In this document: piece by piece, positions 1-9,129 of the stretch
How positions within the stretch are numbered: position 1 is the stretch's first letter
Layout of the letters: every line of letters starts with the position of its first letter
NCBI RefSeq assembly: GCF_001423905.1
Contig: NZ_LMPQ01000009.1
Location: forward strand, 87,253 to 151,252
Direction of reading: 5' to 3'
Source of the DNA: Frigoribacterium sp. Leaf186
Lineage (GTDB): Bacteria > Actinomycetota > Actinomycetes > Actinomycetales > Microbacteriaceae
Length of the DNA stretch: 64,000 bases
Position numbers and translations under genes: made by a program
Notes under the pieces: generated by a model
The model's input: only the letters and a program-made list of their open reading frames with translations
Databases searched by the model: none
What the model was told of the DNA's origin: nothing

Positions 1-1320
1 GAGGCCCTCGGCCCCGACACCACCCGTGAGGCGAAGATCGAGGAGGCGCGGGTCGAGTGGGGCAGCGGACACGTCGCGCAGGCGATCGACGCGTTCGTCC
101 GCACTCCGCACCGTCACTCGTCGGGCACCGACCACGCGGGTGTCATCACGGCCGCCGACCTCGCCGCCTTCCGGGCGACGACCGAGCCCGCGACCACCGT
201 CGAGTTCCGGGGTCACACCGTCGCCAAGACCGGCGCCTGGGGCCAGGGTCCGGCCCTGCTGCAGGTGCTGGCGCTGCTCGAGCCGCTCGACGACGACCTG
301 CTCGACCCGTCGACCGCCGACGGCGCGCACACGATCGTCGAGGCGCAGAAGCTCGCGATGGCCGACCGCGAGGCCTGGTACGGCCCGGGCGACGTGCCGC
401 TCGACACCCTGCTGTCGGCCGCCTACGCCGACGAGCGGCGCGCGTCGATCGGCGAGCGGGCCTCGCACGAGCTGCGTCCCGGCGACGTCCCCGGCCGCGA
501 GCCGTACGCCCTGCCGACGATGCGCACCGAGTACCTGCCGCCCGCCCTCAGCGAGGCGCCCGCCGGCGTCGGCGAGCCCACGGTCGCCGCCCCGAGCGCG
601 TCGGGCACCCCGAGCACCCCGACCGCGTCCACCGCCGCGGCCACCGCGCCCGCCGAGGACGCCCCGCCCACCGGCACCGCGCCTCCTGCCGACCGCCTGG
701 CCGAGCCGTTCACCGAGCCGACCGGCGAGACCCGCGGCGACACGTGCCACCTCGACGTGGTCGACCGCTGGGGCAACGTCGTCTCGGCGACGCCGTCGGG
801 CGGCTGGCTGCAGTCGTCGCCGACGATCCCCGAGCTGGGCTTCTGCCTCGGCAGCCGCCTGCAGATGTCGTGGCTCGACGAGGGCACGGCGTCGACGCTC
901 GAACCCGGCACCCGCCCGCGTACGACGTTGACCCCGACCCTCGTGCTGAAGGACGGTCAGCCCGTGGTCGCCCTCGGCTCGCCCGGCGGCGACCAGCAGG
1001 ACCAGTGGCAGCTGCTCTACCTGCTGCGCACGATCGTCGGCGGCTACACGCCGCAGCAGGCGATCGACGCCCCGGCCCTGCACACCACGTCGTTCCCCGG
1101 CAGCTTCTGGCCCCGCACCTGGACGCCCGGCGGCGTCGTGGTCGAGGACCGCCTGGGCGACGACGTCATCGACGCCCTGGTCGCCCGCGGCCACGTCGTC
1201 ACCCGCGCCGGCGACTGGTCGCTCGGCCGGCTGTCGAGCGTGTCGCGAGACCCCGAGACCGGCGTGCTCTCCGCCGCCGCCAACCCCCGAGGAGCCCAGG
1301 CCTATGCCGCAGGACGTTGA
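1..1320 (+). CDS. Gamma-glutamyltransferase family protein, 5' end outside the window
   Basis: The open frame runs in from the window edge, so only the C-terminal 439 residues are present. It matches the gamma-glutamyltransferase family, N-terminal nucleophile hydrolases that cleave gamma-glutamyl bonds of glutathione and related peptides. The autocleavage Thr is probably encoded at 742-744 (context DTCHLDVVD, where the family usually has TTH plus hydrophobics), followed by a glycine-rich GSPGGD loop near 975. An Ala/Ser/Thr/Pro-rich stretch at about 571-690, just before the cleavage site, is unusual and may be a flexible linker between the future large and small subunits. The gene overlaps the next by 17 bases, so they form one operon, probably for peptide or glutathione use. 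The exact substrate is inference. Confidence 0.85.
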   Translation, partial: EALGPDTTREAKIEEARVEWGSGHVAQAIDAFVRTPHRHSSGTDHAGVITAADLAAFRATTEPATTVEFRGHTVAKTGAWGQGPALLQVLALLEPLDDDLLDPSTADGAHTIVEAQKLAMADREAWYGPGDVPLDTLLSAAYADERRASIGERASHELRPGDVPGREPYALPTMRTEYLPPALSEAPAGVGEPTVAAPSASGTPSTPTASTAAATAPAEDAPPTGTAPPADRLAEPFTEPTGETRGDTCHLDVVDRWGNVVSATPSGGWLQSSPTIPELGFCLGSRLQMSWLDEGTASTLEPGTRPRTTLTPTLVLKDGQPVVALGSPGGDQQDQWQLLYLLRTIVGGYTPQQAIDAPALHTTSFPGSFWPRTWTPGGVVVEDRLGDDVIDALVARGHVVTRAGDWSLGRLSSVSRDPETGVLSAAANPRGAQAYAAGR

Positions 1321-2968
1321 GAACACGACCCCACCGCTGCTGAGCGTGCGCGACCTGCGCGTCTCGTTCGGCGACACCCCCGCCGTGCACGGCGTCGACC
1401 TCGACGTCCGGCCCGGCGAACGGGTCGCGATCGTCGGCCAGTCCGGTTCGGGCAAGTCGACGGTGGTCGCGGCGATCCTGCGGCTGCTGCCCGGTGCCGG
1501 CCACATCACGGGCGGCACGATCGTGCTCGCCGGGCCCGACGGTGGTTCCCTCGACCTGGCGCAGGCGTCCGAGGCGCCGATGCGCCAGGTGCGCGGCGCC
1601 CGCATCGGCCTCGTGCCGCAGGACCCCTCGACGAACCTCAACCCGTCGATGAAGGTCGGTGCGCAGATCGCCGACGCCCTGCGCACCCACGGCCTGCGGG
1701 GCCACGACGAGGTGCAGCGCCGCGTCGTCGCCCTGATGACCGAGGCGGGCATCCCCGAGGCCGCGCGTCGGGCGGGGCAGTTCCCGCACGAGTTCTCGGG
1801 CGGCATGCGCCAGCGCGTGCTCATCGCGATCGCCCTGGCCCGTGAGCCCCAGCTGCTGATCGCCGACGAGCCGACCAGTGCGCTCGACGTGACGGTGCAG
1901 CGGCAGATCCTGAACCACCTGCAGACGCTCGTCGAGAGCCGGGGCACGTCGCTGCTGTTCATCACGCACGACCTCGGGCTCGCCGCCGACCGCACCGACC
2001 GCATCGTCGTGATGCTCGAGGGCCGCGTCGTCGAGCAGGGCACGCCCGAGCAGATCCTGCGTCGCCCGCAGCACGAGTACACGAAGCGCCTGGTCGCGGC
2101 CGCGCCGACGCTGGCCTCGGCCACCGCGTTGCGTCGCGGCGAGGCCGTGCTCGAGACGGCGACGGACGCCGAGGAGGCGCGGGTCGACCCGATCCTGACC
2201 GTCACCGACCTGGTCAAGGAGTTCCGCCTCCGGGGTCGCCGTGGCGAGCAGGTGCGCGCCGTCGACCACGTCTCGTTCGAGGTGCCGCGCGGCACGACGA
2301 CCGCGATCGTGGGCGAGTCCGGCTCGGGCAAGACGACCGTCGCCCGCATCGTGCTCGGCCTCGAGTCGGCCACGAGCGGGTCGGCCCTGATCGACGGCGA
2401 GAGCATCACGGCGAGCCGTGGTGCCTCACGTCGGGCGTTGCGGCGTCGGGTGCAGCCGGTCTTCCAGGACCCCTACGGCTCGCTCGACCCGTCGTACAGC
2501 GTCGAGCGGTTGGTCGACGAGCCGCTGCGCATCTTCGGCGTCGGCGACCGCGCCTCCCGTCGGCAGCGCGTCGCCGAGCTGCTCGACCAGGTGGCCCTGC
2601 CGCGCTCGGTCGCGCAGAGCCGGCCGAACGAACTGTCGGGCGGGCAGCGGCAGCGCGTGGCGATCGCCCGGGCGCTCGCCCTCGAGCCCGAGCTGCTGAT
2701 CTGCGACGAGGCCGTCTCGGCCCTCGACGTGCTCGTGCAGGAGCAGATCCTCGAGCTGCTCGGCGACCTGCAGCGACGACTCGGCCTGAGCTACCTGTTC
2801 ATCACCCACGACCTCGCGGTCGTGCGGCAGATCGCCCACGACGTGGTGGTGATGCGCAAGGGTGCCGTGGTCGAGCGGGGTAGCGTCGACGACATCTTCC
2901 TGTCGCCCCGTGCCGAGTACACGACCGAACTGTTGGGAGCCATCCCCGGTGCCAGCCTCGCCCTCTGA
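1304..2968 (+). CDS. ABC transporter ATP-binding protein with two fused ATPase domains (oligopeptide type)
   Basis: This 554-residue protein carries two complete ABC ATPase modules in tandem, a fusion of DppD- and DppF-like subunits. Module one has Walker A GQSGSGKST (residues 45-53), signature FSGGMRQ and Walker B LLIADEPTSALD. Module two has Walker A GESGSGKTT, signature LSGGQRQ and Walker B LLICDEAVSALD. It would energise import of peptides or similar solutes at the cytoplasmic face. No permease or binding protein is in the window, so they probably lie upstream. The ATG overlaps the preceding gene by 17 bases. Family assignment is secure; the transported substrate is inferred from the neighbouring gamma-glutamyltransferase. 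Confidence 0.93.
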   Translation: MPQDVENTTPPLLSVRDLRVSFGDTPAVHGVDLDVRPGERVAIVGQSGSGKSTVVAAILRLLPGAGHITGGTIVLAGPDGGSLDLAQASEAPMRQVRGARIGLVPQDPSTNLNPSMKVGAQIADALRTHGLRGHDEVQRRVVALMTEAGIPEAARRAGQFPHEFSGGMRQRVLIAIALAREPQLLIADEPTSALDVTVQRQILNHLQTLVESRGTSLLFITHDLGLAADRTDRIVVMLEGRVVEQGTPEQILRRPQHEYTKRLVAAAPTLASATALRRGEAVLETATDAEEARVDPILTVTDLVKEFRLRGRRGEQVRAVDHVSFEVPRGTTTAIVGESGSGKTTVARIVLGLESATSGSALIDGESITASRGASRRALRRRVQPVFQDPYGSLDPSYSVERLVDEPLRIFGVGDRASRRQRVAELLDQVALPRSVAQSRPNELSGGQRQRVAIARALALEPELLICDEAVSALDVLVQEQILELLGDLQRRLGLSYLFITHDLAVVRQIAHDVVVMRKGAVVERGSVDDIFLSPRAEYTTELLGAIPGASLAL

Positions 2969-2984
2969 GGGCACGCCCCCCGTC

Positions 2985-3725
2985 GTGCTCGTCGACGCCC
3001 TCCGCCGAGAGATCGTCGACGGCCGCCTCGTGCCGGGCACCCGCATCACCGAGGCGTCGGTCGCCCGCCGTCACGGGGTCTCGCGGGTGCCGGTGCGCGA
3101 GGCGCTGCGCGCGCTCGAGGCCGAGGGCTTCGTCGTGTCGACGCCGAACGTGGGCAGTCGGGTCGCGGCGATCCCGGTCGACGAGGCCGACGACCTCTTC
3201 GCGGTGCGCGAGGCGCTCGAGATCTCGACCGCGCGGCGGGCCGCACTGCGGGCCCGCGAGCTGTTCGGCGAGCCCAGCCCGCCCGAGGACTGGTGGCGCA
3301 CCCGCCGCGAGCTCGGACAGCTGCTCGACGACGGTGACGAGGCCGTCGAGGCGGGCGACCTCGACCGGCTGGTCGAGCTCAACGACCGGTTCCACGTCGG
3401 CGTCGCGCGCCTGAGCGGCAGCGCCACGCTCGGCACCCTGCTGCGCCAGCTCTCGAACAAGATCGAGTGGCTCTACGCCCTCGACACGTTCTCGCGCGGC
3501 AAGCGGCTGTGGCCCGACCACCGCCGCATCCTCGCGGCGATCGACGCGGGCGACGAGGCGGCGGCCGCCGAGCTGATGGGCTGGCACGTCCGCGAGTCGC
3601 GCATCGGGTTCCTCGCCCGCACCGAACCCGCCGACCGCGTGGCCGACCTGCGGGCCACCCCGCCCGCCCTGCCGCCGACGATCGCGGCGTCGGCCAGCAC
3701 GGCGCCGGCGTCCTCGACGACCTGA
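2985..3725 (+). CDS. GntR-family (FadR/FCD type) transcriptional regulator
   Basis: The N-terminal winged helix (RITEASVARRHGVSRVPVREAL) is typical of GntR proteins. The C-terminal all-helical FCD domain has spaced metal-ligand positions in NDRFH, DHRRIL and WHVRES. I start it at GTG 2985, 16 bases after the ABC gene's stop; a GTG at 2862 in the same frame would overlap that gene by over 100 bases and is unlikely. It is 246 residues. Position suggests it is the local regulator of the peptide/gamma-glutamyl operon, with a small organic acid or amino acid as ligand, but that is inference. A copy of the dispersed 10-mer begins two bases after the stop. Confidence 0.85.
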   Translation: MLVDALRREIVDGRLVPGTRITEASVARRHGVSRVPVREALRALEAEGFVVSTPNVGSRVAAIPVDEADDLFAVREALEISTARRAALRARELFGEPSPPEDWWRTRRELGQLLDDGDEAVEAGDLDRLVELNDRFHVGVARLSGSATLGTLLRQLSNKIEWLYALDTFSRGKRLWPDHRRILAAIDAGDEAAAAELMGWHVRESRIGFLARTEPADRVADLRATPPALPPTIAASASTAPASSTT

Positions 3726-3920
3726 CCCGCGCCTCCCCGGCTCGCCGCCGGTCGTCGATCGAGGCCGTTGGAGCCCGGGCGTGCACGGGCTGCACGTTCT
3801 CAGGTGACGGGCGGCGTCGCTGCTTACTGTTCTCGGTCATGGACGAACCTCCCTCTCACATGCCCTGGCCTCTCCCGCGCCTGACCGCTCGTGCGGTCGT
3901 CACAGACGGGGAGGGGCGAC

Positions 3921-5303
3921 ATGAATGAGTGGGTCATGGTCGGCATCGGCCTCGTGCTCACCGTCGGCACCGGCTTCTTCGTCGCGTCCGAGTTCTCGCT
4001 GGTCAACCTCGACCGGAGCGAGCTGGAGGCGCGGCGCGACCGGGGCGAGAAACGCCTCGGTCCCACGATCGGTGCGTTGCGCATCACCTCGACGCACCTC
4101 TCGGGTGCGCAGCTCGGCATCACGCTCACCACGCTGCTGACCGGGTACACCTTCGAGCCGGCCATCAGCTCGCTGCTGAGCGGCCCGCTCGACGCCGTGG
4201 GCGTGCCCGCCGGGGCCGTGCCGGTCGTGGGCAGCGTCGCGGGCATCGTGCTCGCCACCCTCTTCTCGATGGTGGTCGGCGAGCTCGTGCCGAAGAACTT
4301 CGCCCTCGCGCTGCCCCTGGCCACGGCCAAGGCCGTCGTCCCGTTCCAGGTGGTGTTCACGACGGTGTTCAAGCCGCTCATCGTGCTGTTCAACGACACG
4401 GCCAACGCCGCCATCCGCGCGATGGGCATCGAGCCGAAGGAAGAACTGTCGGGGGCCCGCTCGGCCGAAGAGCTCAGTTCGCTCGTGCGTCGGTCGGCGC
4501 TCGAGGGCCGGCTCGACCAGGACCACGCGACCCTGCTCGGCCGCACCCTGCGCTTCTCGCAGCACGACGCCTCCGAGGTGATGACCCCTCGCGTCCGCAT
4601 GACGACCGTCGCCGCGACCGGCACGGCCGCCGACGTCGTCGAGGCCGCCCTCGCCTCGGGGTTCTCGAGGTTCCCGGTGATCGGCGACGACAGCGACGAC
4701 ATCGTCGGCGTCGTGCACGTGAAGCACGCGTTCGCCGTCCCGCTCGCCGAGCGCGCCTCCGTCGGCTCGACCTCGCTGATGCAGGAGGCGCGGTTCGTGC
4801 CCGAGAGCATGGGCACCGACTCGCTGCTCGGCCTGCTGCGCCACGGCGGCCTGCAGCTCGCGGTCGTCCGTGACGAGTTCGGCGGGACCGCCGGGCTCGT
4901 CACCCTCGAGGACGTCGTCGAAGAGCTCGTCGGCGAGCTCGAGGACGAGCACGACCGCGCCCGCGTGGGCATCGTGCGCCAGGCCGGCACCGTGCTCTTC
5001 GACGGTGCCCTGCGGCCCGACGAACTGGCCGACCGGGCGGGCATCCGCGTTCCCGACGACGGCGACTACGAGACCGTCGCCGGCTTCGTCATCGACCGGC
5101 TCGACCGACTGCCCGAGGTCGGCGACGAGGTCGCCCTCGAGAGCGGCAGCGGCAGCCTGCGGGTCGAGCGCGTCGCGCAGGGGCGCCTCGAGCGCCTGCG
5201 CTTCGTCCCGGCGCCCGACCCCGCGGGCGGCCTCGACGCCGTCGCGCCCACCACCGAGCACGACCGCGTGGTCGCCTCACTGAGAGAAGGGGTCACCCGA
5301 TGA
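3921..5303 (+). CDS. CNNM/CBS-domain membrane protein (hemolysin family, CorC_HlyC C-terminus)
   Basis: At 460 residues it has an N-terminal DUF21/CNNM membrane domain with four hydrophobic segments (about 1-190), a CBS pair (about 200-335) and a C-terminal CorC_HlyC domain (about 350-430, FDGALRPDELADRAG). Such proteins are linked to Mg2+ or Co2+ efflux and divalent-metal tolerance. The ATG at 3921 is preceded by GGGGAGGGG at good spacing. The next gene starts inside its stop codon (ATGA), and that product lacks the third domain, so the pair probably acts together. Domain identity is clear; the transported ion is family knowledge. Confidence 0.9.
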   Translation: MNEWVMVGIGLVLTVGTGFFVASEFSLVNLDRSELEARRDRGEKRLGPTIGALRITSTHLSGAQLGITLTTLLTGYTFEPAISSLLSGPLDAVGVPAGAVPVVGSVAGIVLATLFSMVVGELVPKNFALALPLATAKAVVPFQVVFTTVFKPLIVLFNDTANAAIRAMGIEPKEELSGARSAEELSSLVRRSALEGRLDQDHATLLGRTLRFSQHDASEVMTPRVRMTTVAATGTAADVVEAALASGFSRFPVIGDDSDDIVGVVHVKHAFAVPLAERASVGSTSLMQEARFVPESMGTDSLLGLLRHGGLQLAVVRDEFGGTAGLVTLEDVVEELVGELEDEHDRARVGIVRQAGTVLFDGALRPDELADRAGIRVPDDGDYETVAGFVIDRLDRLPEVGDEVALESGSGSLRVERVAQGRLERLRFVPAPDPAGGLDAVAPTTEHDRVVASLREGVTR

Positions 5304-6340
5304 GCGAGTACCTGCCCGGCATCGTCTGGCTCGTCGTGCTGCTGGTCGTCAACGGGTTCTTCGTCGGCGCCGAGTTCGCCGTCATCTCGGCCCGCCGCTC
5401 GCAGATCGAGCCGCGTGCGGAGGCCGGCAGCAAGGCGGCGGCGAAGACGCTCTGGGCGATGGAGCACGCGACGCTCATGCTGGCCACCAGCCAACTGGGC
5501 ATCACCGTCTGCTCGCTCGTCATCTTGAACGTCTCGGAGCCGGCGATCCACCACCTGCTCGAGATCCCGCTCGGACTCACCAGCCTCTCGGCCGAGGCGA
5601 TCGGCGTGGTCGCCTTCGTCGTGGCGCTCGTGCTCGTCACGTTCTTGCACGTGGTCGTCGGCGAGATGATCCCGAAGAACCTGTCGTTCTCGGTGCCCGA
5701 CCGGGCCGCGCTGATCCTGGCACCGCCGCTCGTCTTCGTGGCGACCGTCTTCAAGCCGGTCATCTGGTCGCTGAACGCCGTCGCCAACGGCGTGCTCAGG
5801 CTCTTCCGGGTCGAGCCGAAGGACGAGGCGACGAGCTCGTACACCCTCGACGAGGTCGCGACGATCGTGCTGCAGTCGACGCGAGAGGGCACCCTGACCG
5901 ACTCGTCGGGCACCCTGTCGGCCGCGTTCGAGTTCACCACCCGCAAGGTGCGCGACGTCGAGGTGCCCCTCGACGAGATGGTGCACCTGGCACCGGGGTC
6001 GACCCCGGCGGACGTGCAGCGGGCCGTGGCGGCCCGGGGGTACTCGCGCTACGTGCTGACCGACGGCGAGGGTCAGCCCACCGGCTACCTGCACCTCAAG
6101 GACGTCATGGACCTCACCGACGACGAGTCGTTCGGGTCGCCCGTGCCCGAGAAGCGCATCCGTCGCCTCGGCGCGGTCGGCCGCGACACCGACCTCGAGG
6201 ACGCCCTCGCCTCGATGCGCCGGGTCGGCGCCCACGTGGCCCGATCGGTCTCGCCCGACGGCGTCACCACCGGGGTGCTGTTCTTGGAGGACATCATCGA
6301 GGAGCTCGTCGGAGAGGTCGACGACGTCACCGTGACCTGA
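5300..6340 (+). CDS. CNNM/CBS-domain membrane protein, short form
   Basis: This 346-residue paralogue of the preceding gene has the DUF21/CNNM transmembrane domain and a CBS pair but ends at residues VGEVDDVTVT, with no CorC_HlyC domain. It overlaps its neighbour by ATGA, implying translational coupling and similar amounts of the two proteins. CNNM proteins dimerise, so a heterodimer is plausible but inferred. The usual role is divalent cation homeostasis at the cytoplasmic membrane. A run of GGTGCC hexamers follows the stop. Confidence 0.9.
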   Translation: MSEYLPGIVWLVVLLVVNGFFVGAEFAVISARRSQIEPRAEAGSKAAAKTLWAMEHATLMLATSQLGITVCSLVILNVSEPAIHHLLEIPLGLTSLSAEAIGVVAFVVALVLVTFLHVVVGEMIPKNLSFSVPDRAALILAPPLVFVATVFKPVIWSLNAVANGVLRLFRVEPKDEATSSYTLDEVATIVLQSTREGTLTDSSGTLSAAFEFTTRKVRDVEVPLDEMVHLAPGSTPADVQRAVAARGYSRYVLTDGEGQPTGYLHLKDVMDLTDDESFGSPVPEKRIRRLGAVGRDTDLEDALASMRRVGAHVARSVSPDGVTTGVLFLEDIIEELVGEVDDVTVT

Positions 6341-6344
6341 TCGA

Positions 6345-6376
6345 CGGTGCCGGTGCCGGTGCCGGTGCCGGTGCCG
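6345..6376. repeat. GGTGCC hexanucleotide tandem repeat
   Basis: About five perfect units of GGTGCC lie between the CNNM gene and the convergent GntR gene. They lie outside any likely reading frame. Similar hexamer runs appear near 41966, 45015 and 49001. Confidence 0.85.
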
Positions 6377-6378
6377 TC

Positions 6379-7038
6379 TCAGGTGAGGGTGTGCGGGCCG
6401 GGCAGGGCGTGCAGCTCGGCCGCTGCCGCCTCGGCCGCGACCGGGTCGCCCGCCTCGGTCGCCCGGCGGAGGGCCACGAAGGACGTGGCCATCGAGTCCC
6501 AGTGCAGCACCTGCACGATGTTCGGCACCCGCAGCTTGTAGGCGAGGCCGTCGGTGACGTCGGAGCAGACCTTGACGAGGGCCGGGTTGCCGCAGTGCTC
6601 GACGTAGGTCGAGAACAGGGCGACGGCGTGGGCGTTGAGGGCCGGGCCGTCCTCGCGGGCGAGGTCGTCGAGGCAGACGTCGATCGCCCGCACGATGTCG
6701 TCCGTGACCTCGGGCGTCAGGTTCGGCACGGCGAGACGGACGGCACCCGCGAAGAGCACGCCCAGGGTCTGCACCGCCTCGACGGCCTCTTCGGCCTTGG
6801 GGGTGGCGACCTTCGTGTAGCGGTTCGGGGCCATCTCGACGAGCCCGGCACGGACGAGGTCACCGAGGGCCTCTCGGATGGGGGTGCGTGAGACCTGCAG
6901 CCAGGCGATCAGCTCGTCGTCGTGCAGTCGCTCGCCCGGCTCGAGCGTGCCGTCGATGATCGCGTCACGGATGCGGCTGCGGACCGTGTCGCGCAAGAGC
7001 TGCCGCTCGGCGGCTGGGGGAGAGACGGGGATCGGCAT
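6379..7038 (-). CDS. GntR-family transcriptional regulator (FCD type)
   Basis: This 219-residue protein has an N-terminal GntR winged helix (GERLHDDELIAWLQVSRTPI) and a helical C-terminal effector domain resembling FCD, although the usual metal-binding His residues are less obvious than in the GntR protein at 2985. It stands alone between convergent CNNM genes and the downstream end of glpD. An AT-rich imperfect palindrome about 40 bases upstream is a candidate autoregulatory operator. Its regulon is unknown. Confidence 0.85.
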   Translation of the reverse strand: MPIPVSPPAAERQLLRDTVRSRIRDAIIDGTLEPGERLHDDELIAWLQVSRTPIREALGDLVRAGLVEMAPNRYTKVATPKAEEAVEAVQTLGVLFAGAVRLAVPNLTPEVTDDIVRAIDVCLDDLAREDGPALNAHAVALFSTYVEHCGNPALVKVCSDVTDGLAYKLRVPNIVQVLHWDSMATSFVALRRATEAGDPVAAEAAAAELHALPGPHTLT

Positions 7039-7076
7039 GCGGCCTCCTGGTGGTCTGGGGCGGGGTGCCCAGCCGA

Positions 7077-7090
7077 CATACTAATACGTT
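7077..7090 (-). promoter_or_regulatory. AT-rich imperfect palindrome upstream of the GntR gene
   Basis: ACATACTAATACGT matches its own reverse complement at 10 of 14 positions and is conspicuously AT-rich in this GC-rich DNA. It sits about 40 bases before the GntR start, so it could be a -10 region, an operator, or both. A TTGACA-like box lies on the same strand near 7128-7133, too far away to pair with it. Confidence 0.4.
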
Positions 7091-7200
7091 TTCGGCTTTC
7101 GTTGCCCGATGGGCAGCGACAGTGGAATGTCAATTCTGCCTCCCGGCAGCCAGGAGGGCGAGCCAGGGGGGGCGAGCCAGGTCGACGAAGCCGGGGCGAC

Positions 7201-7234
7201 GAAGCCCCGCCCCTCGGTGGAGGGGCGGGGCTTC
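7201..7234 (-). terminator. Terminator of glpD
   Basis: A perfect 15-base stem (GAAGCCCCGCCCCTC and its complement) with a GGTG loop lies just downstream of the glpD stop. There is no clear U-tract, as is common in actinobacteria. Confidence 0.75.
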
Positions 7235-7253
7235 GGGGCTCGGGTCGGCGTCG

Positions 7254-9002
7254 TTACTCGGCGGCCACCGTGGCGGGCGCCGCCACCGGCACGTGCTGTG
7301 AGGCGACCTCGACGCCGTGGGCGTCGCGCAGCGTCGTCACGGTCTGCTCGATCTCGTCGTCGCGCTGCTCGGGCGTCCAGCCGAGCGAGTCGGCCATGAC
7401 GTCCGCGATCTCGGTCAGCAGCTCGATCGTCACGCCGCCCACGAACGCGAGGTTCGTGCGGCGCAGGACGACGTCGGCCAGGTGCACGGCGTCCTCGTGC
7501 TCGGCGAAGTACGCGATCTCGGCCGTGGTGAGCGTCGGCTCGGCCTCGAGGGCCTGCGACGGCTGGTCGAGCAGCACCTCGATGACCTCGGAGGCGCGGG
7601 TGCCGTAGCGGGTCAGCAGGCGGTCGACCTGGTCGCGGTCGAGTCCGTCGGCGTGGGCGGCGATCCAGGTGGTGCGGGCGCCGTCGGTGGTCGGGAACCC
7701 CTTGCCGCCGCCGATCGCCATGCCCGTCGTGTCGACGGACCGGGTCACGCCGAGCTTCGTCGTCGCCTCGGTGGAGAGGTGGGCCGACAGTGCCCGGAAG
7801 GTCGTCCACTTGCCGCCGACGAGGCTGAGCACCGTCGTGCCGGGCAGCTCGGCGACCTCGGTCTCGACGATGCGGTAGTCGCGCGACACGAAGCCGGCGG
7901 CGAGGTCGTCGTGCTTCGGCAGCGGGCGCACGCCCGAGTACCGGTACACGATGTGGTCGCGGTTCAGCTCGATGTCGGGGTAGACGTGCTTCACCAGGTC
8001 GAAGAAGTAGTCGACCTCTTCTTCGGTGCAGACGGCGGGTTCGGCCATGTCGGCCTCGAGGTCGGTGGTGCCGATCAGCACGCGGCCCTTCAGCGGGTAG
8101 ATCAGCACGATGCGGCCGTCGTTGTTCTCGAAGAAGATCTCGCGGCCGTTGGTGGCCTCGAGCAGCTCGGGGCTGTCGACGACGATGTGCGAGCCCTTGG
8201 TGCCGCCCATGTACTGGGACTCGGCGCCGAAGGCCTTGTTGGTGAGGTCGGTCCAGGGGCCCGAGGCGTTGACGACCACGTCGGCCTTCACGGTGAACTC
8301 GGTTCCGGTGACGACGTCGCGCAGGGTGACGCCGCCGTCGGCGGTGCCGACGGCCTCGAGGTAGTTGGCGCTGCGGGCGTTGTCGCCGGCGGCCAGGCCG
8401 TCCTTCAGCACGTCGAGGGCCAGGCGCTCGGGCTCGTGGACCGAGGCGTCGTAGTAGGTGCCGGTGTACTTGAGCGACTTGTTCAGGTGGGGCATCTCGG
8501 CCAGGGCCTTCTTGCGCCCGAGGAACTTGTGCCGGGGCACCGAGCCGCCGTCGCGCGAGAACGAGTCGTACATGGTCATGCCCACCTTGATGAGCAGCGC
8601 GCCGCGCTCCTTCGTGGAGCGCTGCTTGTGCGTGAGCATGCGCAGCGGGGCGTTCATGATGCCGCTGAACGTCGAGAAGATCGGCATCGTGGTCTGCAGC
8701 GGCTTGACGTAGTGCGGGGCGATCTTGAGCAGCCCGTTGCGCTCTTCGACGCTCTCGCGGACGAGGCGGAACTCGCCGTTCTCGAGGTAGCGGATGCCGC
8801 CGTGGATCATGTGCGACGAGGCCGCGGACGCACCCGAGGCGTAGTCGGCGCGCTCGACGAGCACGACGTCGACGCCCTGCAGGGCGAGGTCGCGGAAGGT
8901 CGCGATGCCGTTGATGCCACCGCCGACGACGAGCACCTGTGCCGTCGGGCGGTCGACGATGCGCTGCACGTTGGGACGGATGGTGTCTGTCTTCTTCGAC
9001 AT
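7254..9002 (-). CDS. glpD: Glycerol-3-phosphate dehydrogenase (FAD-dependent)
   Basis: The 582-residue product begins with an FAD-binding Rossmann motif (VLVVGGGINGIATFRDLALQ, about residues 23-42). It carries family blocks such as ASSHMIHGGIRYLE, NASGPWTD, LIYPLKGRVLIGTTD and YSGVRPL, with the DAO C-terminal domain at the end. It oxidises sn-glycerol 3-phosphate to dihydroxyacetone phosphate at the membrane and passes electrons to menaquinone. I use the ATG at 9002, preceded by AGAAG; an upstream in-frame ATG falls in the operator region. It is divergent from a SorC-type regulator that probably controls it. DHAP is also the backbone precursor for the alkyl-DHAP synthase encoded at 21089, a link that is inference only. 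Confidence 0.95.
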   Translation of the reverse strand: MSKKTDTIRPNVQRIVDRPTAQVLVVGGGINGIATFRDLALQGVDVVLVERADYASGASAASSHMIHGGIRYLENGEFRLVRESVEERNGLLKIAPHYVKPLQTTMPIFSTFSGIMNAPLRMLTHKQRSTKERGALLIKVGMTMYDSFSRDGGSVPRHKFLGRKKALAEMPHLNKSLKYTGTYYDASVHEPERLALDVLKDGLAAGDNARSANYLEAVGTADGGVTLRDVVTGTEFTVKADVVVNASGPWTDLTNKAFGAESQYMGGTKGSHIVVDSPELLEATNGREIFFENNDGRIVLIYPLKGRVLIGTTDLEADMAEPAVCTEEEVDYFFDLVKHVYPDIELNRDHIVYRYSGVRPLPKHDDLAAGFVSRDYRIVETEVAELPGTTVLSLVGGKWTTFRALSAHLSTEATTKLGVTRSVDTTGMAIGGGKGFPTTDGARTTWIAAHADGLDRDQVDRLLTRYGTRASEVIEVLLDQPSQALEAEPTLTTAEIAYFAEHEDAVHLADVVLRRTNLAFVGGVTIELLTEIADVMADSLGWTPEQRDDEIEQTVTTLRDAHGVEVASQHVPVAAPATVAAE

Positions 9003-9082
9003 GGTCACTGCTTCTTTCGATGCGATGTCTGGTGGTGGTGGCCGACTCGTCGTGCGGGCCGGTAGATTCATCGTCGTCCCGA

Positions 9083-9118
9083 TGCACACAAGGTGCAACG
9101 TATCTGCACGAACGTGCA
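9083..9118. promoter_or_regulatory. Paired palindromes between glpD and the SorC-type regulator
   Basis: TGCACACAAGGTGCA (9083-9097) and the perfect TGCACGAACGTGCA (9105-9118) share TGCAC/GTGCA half-sites about 22 bases apart, two helical turns. They lie between the divergent starts, with the second ending at the regulator's ribosome-binding site, as expected for an autoregulating operator. Confidence 0.65.
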
Positions 9119-9129
9119 AGGAGGTCTCC

